Shown here one piece after another: positions 47,207 to 58,954 of a DNA stretch of 64,000 nucleotides. The position numbers and the translations under genes are program-made. The first letter of the stretch is position 1. Each line of letters starts with the position of its first letter. A model generated the notes under the pieces. The model saw nothing but the letters and a program-made list of their open reading frames with translations, was not told where the DNA came from and searched no databases. This DNA comes from Zanthoxylum bungeanum (taxonomy: Eukaryota > Streptophyta > Magnoliopsida > Sapindales > Rutaceae). The stretch is taken from the NCBI GenBank assembly GCA_019454045.1, contig SKCR01035587.1, positions 124,001-188,000 of the forward strand. The letters run 5' to 3'.

Positions 47207-49261
47207 TGTCATTGTAGGACACAGAACTTGGGCGACGCATGCTGTTCTAGGCTCAGGGCCTAGTGAGAGTACGGAGTAGTCCGCGGGGAACTAAATCGGA
47301 GAATAATGGAATCGCCACCTGATGTGAACCGGGATAAAGATTTAAGGCCGCATCACCCCTCGCAAGGGAAGACCTCAAACCGTTGGGTTCGAAATGGTCC
47401 CTTACTTATGTCACTTGTGATGATATAATTGGTGCAATGAATCAACCGAGTCTACTCAATAATCAGGCTCAAGGGTATTTAGATCTAACATGTATTCGCT
47501 AAATAAATCATATTCTAAGTTTGCATGTTTGAAAGTAAGGCTTTGAACGGCAAACAAGATATCACACAATGAGCATATTGAACCATCAAAATAAAATAAC
47601 AAATAATTATTTAAACATAAACATAAATTAAACGAAATATCATGCGTAAAAAGAACATAATCATGCTCATAAATTAAATAACAAAACCAAATTAAATAAT
47701 GCTTAAAATAATAAATAAACGACCTATAAACTATAACATGCTCAAATACATATTTGGATGAGAAGATATGTGCATCTTCAGTGGTACGTGGCGTTGTATC
47801 CCGAGTGCAGACCGTACTACCGTCCATTCGGAATCGGCTACGGAATTTACGTCTGGGTTTCCATCTGATATACCACAAAATGGGAACACATATCCCGCTC
47901 ATCCAACAATCACATCATGCCTCAAACGACTCTCATGCAATAATATTTCAAAATAAATAAAATAAAACAAAAGAAGATAAATAAAAAGGTGCCCTCAGGT
48001 CTAACCTCTTTTGTCGTCTCAAGAAAGGGCGTTACACGTCCGTTGGAAAGGTGAATGATCCTCAACTTTTCTGATTTGTTAACTCAACATCTTTCCTCGT
48101 TGTTTTGATGTTCGGGCTGCTATTTTTGGTCCGTTTCGCTGCTGTTTCACTACTACGTTTTAGGTCACTATTTTGGTCGTTTTGAGGACTATTTTGGGCG
48201 CTTTTTGGTGGGCAATTGGTTGCGGTTTTTGGTGATTTTTCAGGGGATTTTTGTGCAGTTTTTAAGTGCAGTTTTGGAGTGATTTCTGGACTGTTTTGAG
48301 AGTTAATTAGGAGTCAAAAAACTGGCAGGTCAGTGGGGGATTTTTGTGGCAATGAGTGTGCAGTACAGTGGGCATTTTGCGTGACTATTTTGGGCGTGCA
48401 GTGGGTAGTGCAGTGGGGGCTATTTGGCGTGACTTTGGGGCTGTATTTGGGGCTGTTTCAAGGTAAATTTAGGCATGAATTAGGGGCTGCGAAAGGAGGT
48501 TGATGCGGCAGAGGGAGGGCAGTGTGTTTGGTGATGTGCGTGAATGGGGAATAGAGGGTGGTTCACGGCAATGGATGGCTTAGGGCTTTGAAGATTGTGG
48601 CAATGAGAGAAAGTTAGGGAGTCTTGGGCGTCAATATGGTGTGTATGTGAGATATGTGTGCTAGGGTTGTGAATGGTTTTGTATGGCTCTTTTTATAGCA
48701 AGGGAGATGAGGCTTTCCTTATTCGAATAGGATAGAATCTCCTACAGATGGTGACATTTGTTCTAATTGGTGTCTCATAAGGAATAGATCTCCTAATTTA
48801 GGATGGTGATTACTTTTTATTTGGTAAGGGATTTGATTTGATTTGATTTCTCTTAATTAGGAAGATATTTTACTAGATTTAAGCATGTGATAAATGTGCA
48901 TCTACCTAATTAAGGGAGTGATGGGCGTGAATATGATTTCATGGGCGTGGGCTTTGGTCCTTTGGGTAGGCTTGGGTGTTTTGGTTTGGTTTATGGGTAA
49001 GTAAGTGGTTTACGGGGGTTTTGGGCCTAAGATGAGCTTTGAAACGGAAGTCCAACAAGCAACCGAAGTCAAACAACTAGACAAAATCCAACAAAAATTC
49101 CTTTTTTCCAACTTTACCCTTCCAACGTCCGTTTCCCGTGATTTTCACAACTAAAGAAGTAGTGTCTCCATACGAGACTCATCATCGGGGCTTATATGCA
49201 AAAATACAGTGCCTATAGTCGTCCCACTTTGATAGGACTTGTGCAGTGTGTGACAATGACA
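47207..49261 (-). repeat. 3' LTR of G3
   Basis: On the element strand it starts TGTCATTGTCACACACTGC and ends CTACAATGACA. The 8-bp terminal inverted repeat TGTCATTG/CAATGACA is perfect, and length is 2,055 bp. Near its end the complement of ACCTTAAATC..GGTGGCGATTCC resembles the E1 LTR end. Open frames at 47456-47960 are not conserved and are ignored. Confidence 0.9.
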
Positions 49262-49338
49262 ATCCTATCAAAGTACATGCAATGCATTTTTACTTACCTG
49301 GCTCGCCAGCTGCCACATGGTCTGCCTGTTGTGTTGAG

Positions 49339-50045
49339 TTGATAGTGCTAAACCCTGTACCTAGGGCGTCACGGTTGCGTCTCTGTGGCTAGAGTGCCGC
49401 AGTGATGTTATTATTGTCTGAGTGCTAACCTCATACCTAGGGTGTCGCGGTGACATCTCCGTACCTAGAGAGCCACAAATGTCTGAATGCTAACCTCGTA
49501 CCTAGAGTGTCGCGGTGACGTCTCTGTACCTAGAGAGCCACAAATATCTGAATGTTAACCCCGCACATAGGGTGTCACGGTGATGTCTCCGTACCTAGAG
49601 AGCCACAAATATCTGAATGCTAACCCCGTACCTATGGTGTTGTGGTGACGTCTCCGTACCTAGAGAGCCACAAATATCATAATGCTAACCCTGTACCTAG
49701 GGTGTCGCGGTGACGTCTCCGTACCTAGAGAGCCACAAATGTCTTAATGCTAACCCCTTACCTAGGGTGTCGCGATGACGTCTCCATACCTAGAGAGCCA
49801 CAAATGTCTGAATGTTAACCCCGTACCTAGGGTGTCGCAGTGACATCTCCGTACCTATAGAGCCACAAATGTCTGAATGCTAACCACGTACCTAGGGCGT
49901 CACGGTGATGTCTCCGTACCTAGAGAGCCGTAAATGTCTGAATGTTAACCCCGTGCCTAGGGTGTCGCGGTGACGTCTCCGTACCTAGGGAGCCATAAAT
50001 GTCTTAATGCTAACCCTGTACCTAGGGTGTCGCAGTGTGATATCT
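49339..50045 (-). repeat. 65-bp tandem repeat array of G3
   Basis: About eleven units; the word GTACCTAGAGAG recurs every 65 bp (49461, 49526, 49591 and on). Each unit holds two related halves, CCTAGAGAGCC and CCTAGGGTGTC. It lies directly inside the 3' LTR. Confidence 0.95.
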
Positions 50046-50400
50046 CTATACCCGGAGTGCCGTACCTGGCAAAACTGATCTGATATCTCCATACCCGGAG
50101 CACCGTATCTGGCTGAACCGATCTGAACTAATGTAGGCCTCGCCCCCATAATGTCATACCCGGCAGAACTGATATTGAATCGTTGTGGGCCTCGCCCTCA
50201 GAATGTCATACCCGGCAGAAACCGATACTGAACTGATGTGGGCCTCGCCCCCAGATTGCCATACTCGGTAGAAACTGATACTGAACTGATGTGAGGCTCG
50301 CCCCCAGAATGCCATACCCGGCAGAAACTGATACTGAACTGATATGGGCCTTGCCCCCAGAATTCCATACCTGGCAGAAACTTGTATTGAACACTTTTTC
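50046..50400 (-). repeat. 53-bp tandem repeat array of G3
   Basis: About six units; CGGCAGAA-type words lie at 50161, 50213, 50266, 50319 and 50372, a spacing of 52-53 bp. The unit differs from the adjacent 65-bp array. The open frame across it on the minus strand changes phase each unit and is not a gene. Confidence 0.92.
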
Positions 50401-51589
50401 AACACACTGTAGTGCCTCTCTTCGAGATAATCTTGATAGCTAAACATATTTTTATCCTCAACGGATGCTTCGCGTCAAAGCCAAAGAATCTTCAAAGTAC
50501 TCGACGTACTCAAATCTAATCATCTGAGTGGGTGATCTGAACTAGACTCCTAGTGTGTGTGTGTTAAGGCTCTTTCGCAGCTATTTCCTTAAGTCAGCCA
50601 ACTCGATGATTTCACTTCGGAGAATCGGACCAGTGAGTCTAACCAACCTGGATGTCTGGGTCACATTCTATGATCACTGTAGCGTACTCAACATGATATG
50701 GTCTTCTTTTTTTCTTCTGTCTCTTTCTCTTCATTTAGAACGTTTTTCTTTTCTTTTATTTTTCTTTTTTTTTATCTTTTTTTCTTTTTCTGACACACCT
50801 ACCCTTTAAGGTAGCATTTCTCCTCATGGTGGTCCTAATACTCGCCCATGGGTAGCTTCACGCTTAACGGTTATAGGTGGTCTATTTTTCTTTTCATTGC
50901 AGAGACTTTTCTTTCTCTATTTTCCAACCATATCATGTATCGTAGCAAAAGCAAATCAGTGTGGACATCCAGGCAAACGGTCATTCACTGATCCACCATC
51001 TCTTCAACTAGTCATCTCATCAACCGCTCAGGCTTCTACTATTGAGATACCTTTATCAAGTGCTTTATGAGTCTAGCTGAGATCAATCCATTCTGAATAC
51101 CAGATAAGAGCGTGTCTCGCACTTCTCATTTCTAAGGCTTCTCCCTACAGCACACAATATCATCACCGGACATATGTCTATCTACCAAAGATTTTTCTCT
51201 CTTTTCTCTCTTTTTTTTTCACTCACTCACTCCAAGGAATTCTTCCTCTCTACTGCTAACAATGGGGGCTTTGCCTCCGGGATCTATACCCGAAGCTCAA
51301 ATTCAAATGGGCCTCAACCCTCAGATTACTACCCGATTCTTAACACTGATGTGGACCTCAGCCCTATGATTACTACCCGAATCCGATACTGTGCATTCGC
51401 TATTTCTGATTGGCTTTTCTTTGCTGCTTTCTCTTTTCTTCTTCGAAACCTGTGAATACAAAATAAAAAAAAAACACAACACACACAAAAAGGAATGCAA
51501 TAATGGGTTATATGTATGCATCCTTGCATGAGTTTTCTTTATCCCGTTGGGTTAGGTCTTCTGTGGGTGACTATTCAGTCTTCTGTCCC
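50401..51589 (-). other. 3' non-coding region of G3 between pol and the arrays
   Basis: No conserved frame is present. There is a T/C-rich stretch at about 50700-50790 and another near 51190-51230. It corresponds in position to the non-coding blocks of E1 and E2. Confidence 0.7.
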
Positions 51590-52568
51590 TCAGGTAAAAT
51601 ATAGCTTCAATCTGTCAACATTGATTGGCTCGGTGAACTCATTCCCTTCCAAGTCCGACAGTCTCACTACTCCATTTCCCATTACCTTCTGAACAATGTA
51701 CGGTCCTTCCCAGTTCGGTCTGAACTTCCCTCTTGGGTCTGTCATCGATGGCTTTGATTGCTTGAGCACCAAATCACCTTTCTTGATCTTGGTAGGACGT
51801 ACCTTCTTATTAAACGCTCGAGCCAACTTCTTCTGATATATTTGCATGTGATGCAAGGACTTCATCCTCTTCTCATCCATCAATGCCAACTGCTCAAACC
51901 TCTGCGAGGTCTATTCTCGTTCAGGCAACTCTGCTTCTGCTAATACCCGCATGGACTGTATCTCAACTTCCACCAGTAGTACCGCTTCCATTCTATAAAC
52001 TATAGAGTAAGGAGTAGCTCATGATGCTGTCCTCATAGAAGTTTTGTACCCCTACAGGGCATATGGTAGCTTATCAGCCCAATCTTTATAATTCTCTGTC
52101 ATCTTCGCCAAAATTATCTTTATTATCTTGTTGGCTGCCTCGACTGTCCCATTAGCCTGCGGCCTATATGGTGAGGACTTGTGATGGCCTATTCCATACT
52201 TCTGTAGCATTGTCTGGGTTTCTCCCTGAAATTGGACTCCATTGTCCGTTACCACATGAAGCGGCATACCATACCGGCAAATGAGATTCCAAGCTATAAA
52301 CTTCGCAATCTGCTTTGCTGTAACATTGCGGAATGATTCGGCTTCTACCCATTTTGAGAAGTAGTCCACTGCCACTACTATAAAACGGTGCTCATTCGAT
52401 GCATTCGGTCGAATCTCTCCGATCATACCTATTCCCCAAGCTGAGAAAGGCCATGGTTCTAACAACCCATGCAACTCTGTGTACGACAAATGATTCAAAT
52501 TCCCATGTGCTTGACAGTAATGGCAGTGCTTCACCAGCTTCGCGCAGTCGGCTTCCATGGTTGACCAG
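51590..52568 (-). pseudogene. G3 integrase: zinc end, core and C-terminal domain
   Basis: The integrase resumes after C4 with the end of the HHCC zinc module (H-C-H-Y-C-Q near 52514-52531). The core follows, with D in V-T-D-N-G and E in N-G-T-V-E-A-A-N. The first catalytic aspartate is changed: codon 52427-52429 reads glycine in G-I-G-M-I-G where the family has G-I-D-M-I-G. In-frame stops lie at 52019-52021 (TGA) and 51911-51913 (TAG). The C-terminal domain (51590-51889) has K-x-G-D-L-V-L-K and G-K-F-R-P-N-W-E-G-P-Y and ends with a normal stop. The enzyme would have inserted the element's cDNA. Confidence 0.92.
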
Positions 52569-52573
52569 TAAAA
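52569..52573. other. Target-site duplication of C4, left copy (TAAAA)
   Basis: TAAAA precedes C4 and is repeated at 63041-63045. Removing C4 and one copy leaves the G3 integrase frame continuous. Confidence 0.95.
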
Positions 52574-54460
52574 TGTTGGTTTCTATTGATGTCCCAAGAT
52601 CAATTTAAGCAATGAAATGAATGAATATAACTAAGAAGTATGGTGGAATCATACTTACAAAGATCGGTTTGATGTGATGCTCAATAAAAATGAACTCCTC
52701 CAAGCTCCCAAGAATTCGGCCAAAAGAGGTTTTGTTGATGAAGATGCTAAGATCGGTTCCCTATCACCTTGGTTTAATCCTTTGATTTGTGCTAGCAAAT
52801 GAAGAAAACCTCCAAGTCTTCTTCAATGGGTTTCAGGGTAAAAGGGAGAGAGAAGAGAGAGTTTTTATATTTTTGTATATTATTTCTAAAACAATAAAAA
52901 TCAATTAAAACAATTACCAAAGTGGTATATGTTTTTTTTACAAAAGTCAAAAGCCAAACTTTTGGCTCCAAAAACTCATTAAATGCACACAACCACCTCC
53001 ATCATGAATAGTGACTGCATGTCACTCACCAAAAAGGTGACAAGCCATCAATCACTAAAGTGACAAGTGATGTGACTCGTGATGTGACTTGTAGAACCCA
53101 CTCGATTCAAAATACAAGTGTGTCCGCAAACACTTCTGGGCTCGGTTTCGCTAATTTCGAATTAATGAATTTTCGTCGCGACGTAATTAAATAATTATAC
53201 CTAGTAAAATTACTATTCACATCGCTAATGAATTAATTCTAAATTAACTCGTTTGCCTGAATTAAAATCCAATTTTAATTCGACATCGAAATCCAATTTC
53301 GTTTAATATATCGAATATATTATTTTGTCGATTAATTCCAAATTAATCTTTCTCTCTCTTCAAATAGTACTTTATCCAAGATAAAATTTCTCCTCAATTA
53401 ATCCTAGATTAATAAAGTTCGAATCAAACATCATCGATGAATCCTCGGGAAGCGACCCAAGATCTCTGGATATATTGGCAGTAAATACGGTCGTCGCACT
53501 ATTCAAACACGTACGTACCTCGTACTACGTCTTTACCGATTTACCAGACAAGATTGGCTTCTAGCAAAGCGTCATGCCTACTAAATTCTCCAGAAATATT
53601 CTTACTAGAATATAAGATCTATATCAGGCGTAGTATACCGTAGTATTGCGTATTGCGATCCAGTATCGGATGTCACGTGCAAGGCCTGGGGCTGGAATAG
53701 AGTCTTCCCCGTACGAAGCACATATCGGATATCGAGCAACTAGTCTCTTTGAATCGGATAATCATGACCTTGTCATATTATCCCGATGGTTGCAACACAA
53801 TGGAGAACTAGTTATGAATCCCTGCGTGATCATCATCTCCATATGTCTGAAGTGATATTTCCGTCTTGACATCACATCCAATATACTACGATTCTCAATA
53901 AACCCAGCAGAGGCGTACACAGAACCAGTTAAAGCCCTGGACAACCAAAACCAAAGTATACCGGTTTTCGCAAGTACTAGCGATGCAAGTCTTAGGTTAA
54001 GACCAAATACACCTACTCTGAAGTGGACTCCCATAGACACATATACATACTACCAAGGGGATACCGTGGGGTCTATCCAAAGCGAAGCTGTTTTCGTACC
54101 ATCGGTAAAACACAACCTCCTATCGCACTTGGATAAGTATCAAATACTTAAATATATGAGAACTATGCCATTATGCCCTCACAACGCGCACAAGTGCAAT
54201 ACTAGTCTATTCCGCATTATCGATGTCCAGTCTCGATAATACTACGACTAGGGATATTTAATGATTAAACCTTTATGGATTGATACTGTCTCATATCATC
54301 TCAATCCGGAACTAATCATATGGACTTTTACCATTTATCTATATAAAATTAAATGAATCATAAAACGGTAAAAGACAATTTCATTATAACATAGTTAATT
54401 TTGTACAAAAACACAATATCTTTTACAAACAGTGACGCTATGGGTCATAACTGTCCAACA
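52574..54460 (-). repeat. 3' LTR of C4
   Basis: It opens TGTTGGTTTCTATTGATG on the plus strand and ends CTGTCCAACA, 1,887 bp. Palindromes lie at about 53150-53420; the first has a CGA centre on the element strand, an exception to Y-N-G. Confidence 0.94.
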
Positions 54461-54474
54461 ATCTCCCACTTGGC
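54461..54474 (-). other. Polypurine tract of C4
   Basis: ATCTCCCACTTGGC is the complement of the C0 tract and lies between the pol stop and the LTR. Confidence 0.88.
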
Positions 54475-57400
54475 CTATAGCCAGTCACTCATGCATCTAA
54501 TACCTGAACTATGTACATGTCGCTCAAACTTTTGCTGAGGAATTACTATCGTCAGTGGATCTGCCATGTTGTCATCTGATGCGACCTTCTCGACCTTCAC
54601 ATCGCCACGATGTATGAACTCACGTATTAGATGGAAACGTCAAAGAACATGCTTGGATCGTTAATGAGACCACGGTTCCTTAGCCTGCGTTATAGCCCCG
54701 TTATTATCACAATACAATGGAACTGGCTCAGCTGCTAACTGAACCACTCCTAATCCAATTAGGAATTTTCGGATCCAAACTGCTTCCTTTGCTGCTTCAG
54801 CTGCAGCAATGTACTCCGCTTCAGTTGTTGAATCGGCAACAGTCTCTTGCTTGGAAGATTTCCAGCTTACTGCTCCGTTATTCAAACAAAATATGTACCC
54901 TGATTGTGACTTACAGTCGTCTTTGTCGGTTTGGAAACTTGCATCGGTATATCCAGTTACCTCAAGTTCTCCATCTCCATAGATTAAGAAAGCATCCTTA
55001 GTTCGTCTAAGATACTTTAGGATATTCTTAACCACCATCCAATGACCTTCACCTGGATCGGCCTGATAGCGACTAGACATGCTCAAATCATAGGAGACAT
55101 CAGGTCGAGTACATATCATGGCATACATGATCGATCCGATTGCCGAGGCGAACAGTATCCGACTCATATTGTCTCCCTCATCTTGAGTTTTAGGACACAT
55201 GTCCTTAGATAGATAGACGCCATGTGACACTGGAAACAGTCATCTTTTGGACTGATCCATGTTGAATCTCTTCAACACTCTGTCAATATACGTACTCTGG
55301 CAGAGTCGAAGCAGCTTTCTAGATCTATCCCGGTAGATCTTTATTAGGGGTGTCAAAACGAATCAACGAATCTAATTCGTATCGAATCTTCGTATTCGAT
55401 TCGTTTATTAAACGAATCCTAAAATCAGGATTCGTATTCGATTCGTTTATTAAACGAATCGAATACGAATATTCATTTATTCGTTTAGTCAATGATATTA
55501 TTTAATAAAATAATCTACCACACTTGATTTACATTAATTTTTCATAAATATATACATATGAAATATGTAATTAATATATTTACTAAAAATACCTCACCAA
55601 ATATTGAAAATATTACTATTTCTATGATAATTAGCTATGATTTCTCGAATCTTAATTGAAAATTAACAAGAACTAGTAAATAAAAATAATAAAACGAATC
55701 CTAAACGAATAAACGAATCAATGAGCTTAAATTCGTATTCGATTCGTTTAATAAACGAATCGAATCGAATTGACCCATTTATTAAACGAATCCATTTTTT
55801 CAAACCCGTATTTGCTTTAAAGCGAATCGAATCGAACGAATAAACGAATCCTGACCCAAATTGCCACCCCTAATCTTTATTCCCAGAATAAAGGCTGCTT
55901 CTCCCAGATCTTTCATGGAGAATTTCAATGAAAGCCAAGCTTTCACCGACGTTAGAATGGGAATGTCATTGCCTATTAGCAATACATCGTCAACATAAAG
56001 GATAATAAAAGTCAGTGCTCTCCCACTAACCTTATTATATACATAAGGATCATCTTCGTTTTGAATGAAATCATATTCTTTTATAATCTCATCAAAACAT
56101 TGGTTCCATGACCGCGAAGCTTGCTACATTCCATAGTTGGACCGATTTAACTTACAAACCTTGTTTGCAAGTCTAGGCACGATAAAACCGTCAGGCTGTT
56201 GCATATAAACATCCTCCAAAAGGTTTCCGTTAAGGAAAGCGGTTTTAACGTCCATATGTCATATCTCGTAATCGAAATATGCAGCAATAGCAAGCATTAT
56301 CCGAATGGATTTAATCATGGAAACGGATGAGAAAGTTTCTTCGTAATTGACACCATGTCATTGACGATACCCCTTTGCTACAAGCCTAGCTTTGTACGTT
56401 TGTACGTTGCCATCCATGTCGGTCTTCTTCCTGAAGACCCATTTGCATCTAATAGGCTTTACGCCTTCTGGTGCATCAACCAGTGTCCAAACTTGGTTGG
56501 TGTACATGGAATCCATTTCGGATTTCATGGCTTCTTGCCATGAAGCGGAATCGATATCTTGTATCGCTTCCTCATACGTAGCCGGTTCATTATCCTCAAT
56601 GAGATTAATATCTACATGAGGTGAGATCAGAAACACATACCTCTCAGGTTGTTTCCTGACTCTCTCCGACCTACGTGGTCCTTGTGTAATAGAAGATTGT
56701 GGTACAGTCACATCCCGGATGGACTGTTCTTATTCCGTTGAGGATTCTATGTCAGGAACAGTATCACTTTGAATTTCATCGAGTTCTACTTTCCTCCCAC
56801 TAACCACTGCATTTGGGAATTCCTTCTCAAGGAAAACCGCATGTAGAGAAACAAATACTTTATTCTCTCGTGGGTGATAGAAGTAATATCCTTTGGTTTC
56901 CCTAGGATATCCTACGAATAGGCATTTATCCGATTTGGGCTCAAGTTTGGTACCTTCCAAATGTTTGACGTATGCCCAGCATCCCTAAATCTTCAGGAAT
57001 GAGAAACTCAGTTTCTTTCCTATCCATATCTCATATGGAGTATGTTGAACAGACTTTGACGGAACCTTATTCAAAATAAGAATTGCAATGTTTAATGCAT
57101 ATCCCCAAAAGGAAATATGTAGCTCAGTGCGACTTATCATAGACCTAACCATGTCCAACAAAGTTCGGTTTCTCCTTTCGGACACACCGTTTAATTGCGA
57201 TGTTCCAGGAGGAGTCCACTTGAAAGAATACCATATTCTTTCATGTAATCTAGAAAGTCATTGCTCAAGTATTCGCCACCATGGTCTGACCGTACTGTCT
57301 TAAAACTCTTGTTGGTCTGTTTTTCAACTTCGTGTCGAAACTCTTTGAATTTCTCAAGAGTTTCCGACTTGTGTCTCATAAGATACACATAACCATAACG

Positions 57401-58954
57401 CGATGCATCATCCGTAAAGGTTATGAAGTATTCGTATCCACCTCTAGCCTGGCTAGACATGGGTCCATATACGTCACTATGAATGAGGGCTAACAGTTCG
57501 GTGGCGCGTTCACCTTTACCGCTAAAAGGTGATTTAGACATTTTGCCTAATAAGCAAGATTCGCATACGTCATATGAATTTGGATCAAATCCGTCCAAGT
57601 ACCCACTCTTTAAAAGTGTGGCTATGCGAGTCTTGTTTATGTGTCCCAGACGACAATGCCACATATAAGTTTCATCTTTGTTACTCATTTTGAGCCTTTT
57701 ATTTGTTTTATTATAAGTTGGAGATAGGTTTATATTCAAAATATAAAGACCATTATTTGCAACAGCAGTGCAAATTTCTACATCATTTTTATATAAGTAA
57801 CACCCAGTGTTGCGAAATACAAAAGTATATACCACATTGGGTTAACATAGATACAGATATAATATTCCTAGTCAAACTAGGTACATAATAACAGTCATTT
57901 AGTTCAAGTACATGCCCCGAGGGCAGTTCCAAAACAAAAGTGCCCACGGCCAAAACAGCAACAGGTGTCCCGTTTCCAACACGTAGATCAATCTCCCCTG
58001 AAGCCAGTCTCATGCTAATCTGTTAATATGAGTACCACAACCAGAATCAAAAATCCAAATTTTAAAACTAGAAGTAGCCATGTTTATTTCAATAACAAAC
58101 ATACATGAGGCCGGTTCCTTGCCCGCATTTATCTCCTTCTGGAGTGCCTTATACTCGCGGCAGTCACGCTTTCAGTGACCCCGCTTCCCGTACTGGAGGC
58201 AAACACCCTGAGATTTGTCCTTAGGCTTCCCGGAAGCCTTTGAAGATTTGGCCTTGCCCTTTCTTTTATGCTTCTTATTCTTCACACCTCCAGTTGCCTT
58301 GGGCCCAGCCCTCGGTGTCTGAGATGTCGAAGCAAAGTGCGCCTCGCGCTTGTTGCCCTTAAGAAGCTCCATCTCAGCTTCCTTGAGAGTAGACAATAAC
58401 ACTCCAAGAGTATCATCAGTGTTCATCAAATTATAGTTTATGATGAACTGTCTTCAGGTGTCGGGGAGAGATTGCAAGACCATGTCTAAGGTATTCTCAG
58501 TCTCAAAGACTATCCTCATAGCAGCTAGCTCATCTATGTCAGCAATCATCTTTACCACATGAGACTCAACAGACATGCCTTCTGACATGCGTGAACGGAA
58601 GAGCTTCTTAACTAACTCATATCATTGCGACCTCTTGTTAGATCGGTGAAGATCTTACAACCTCGCCAACATGTTATAAGGATCCAAGTCCCTGTTTTGT
58701 CGACGGAAATGATAAATCATAGAAGCAAGCATAATAGACTGAGCAGTATCACAATCATCGCTGTGAGTCTTCCAAAGCTCCAGCTCAAGTGTCTGATCAG
58801 GTATGGGTTTAGGCCCAAGAGGTGTCTGTATGGTGTACAACAGTCTCTCGGCTCCAAGGACTATCCTTAGATTCATCTCCCAATCTGCAAAGTTCGTGCC
58901 CTTAAAGACATTCTCGCCCATGATAATGTCTCGGACATTTCCCTTTCCAATCAT
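54475..58954 (-). pseudogene. Copia gag-pol of C4, interrupted by a MITE and frame breaks
   Basis: Gag starts at 58954 (M-I-G-K-G-N-V-R-D) and is open to 58655. The nucleocapsid knuckle near 58180-58215 has tyrosine for its second cysteine (C-L-Q-Y-G-K). Protease D-S-G-C-G-T-H lies near 58030-58060, followed by a small deletion and stop. Integrase occupies about 56990-57835, the pol linker and RT start 56358-56960, Y-V-D-D is at 55986-55997, and RNase H is at 54661-55050. The RT is split by the MITE at 55345-55872. Frames otherwise match C0 and C1 closely. Confidence 0.94.
55345..55872. mobile_element. hAT-like MITE inserted in the C4 reverse transcriptase
   Basis: A 528-bp AT-rich segment begins TAGGGGTGTCAA and ends with the complement of TAGGGGTGGCAA, so its terminal inverted repeats match in 11 of 12 bases. 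An exact 8-bp duplication ATCTTTAT flanks it (55337-55344 and 55873-55880). C1 has the uninterrupted site near 13121. Eight-base duplications and these ends are typical of hAT elements. It encodes no protein. Inside, AAACGAATCGAAT-type words recur in both orientations at each end, able to form subterminal hairpins. Confidence 0.95.

Noticed and set aside
50154..50447. Repetitive open frame on the minus strand over the 53-bp array
   Set aside because: The period is not a multiple of three, so the repeated peptide changes frame; it lies in non-coding sequence of G3.
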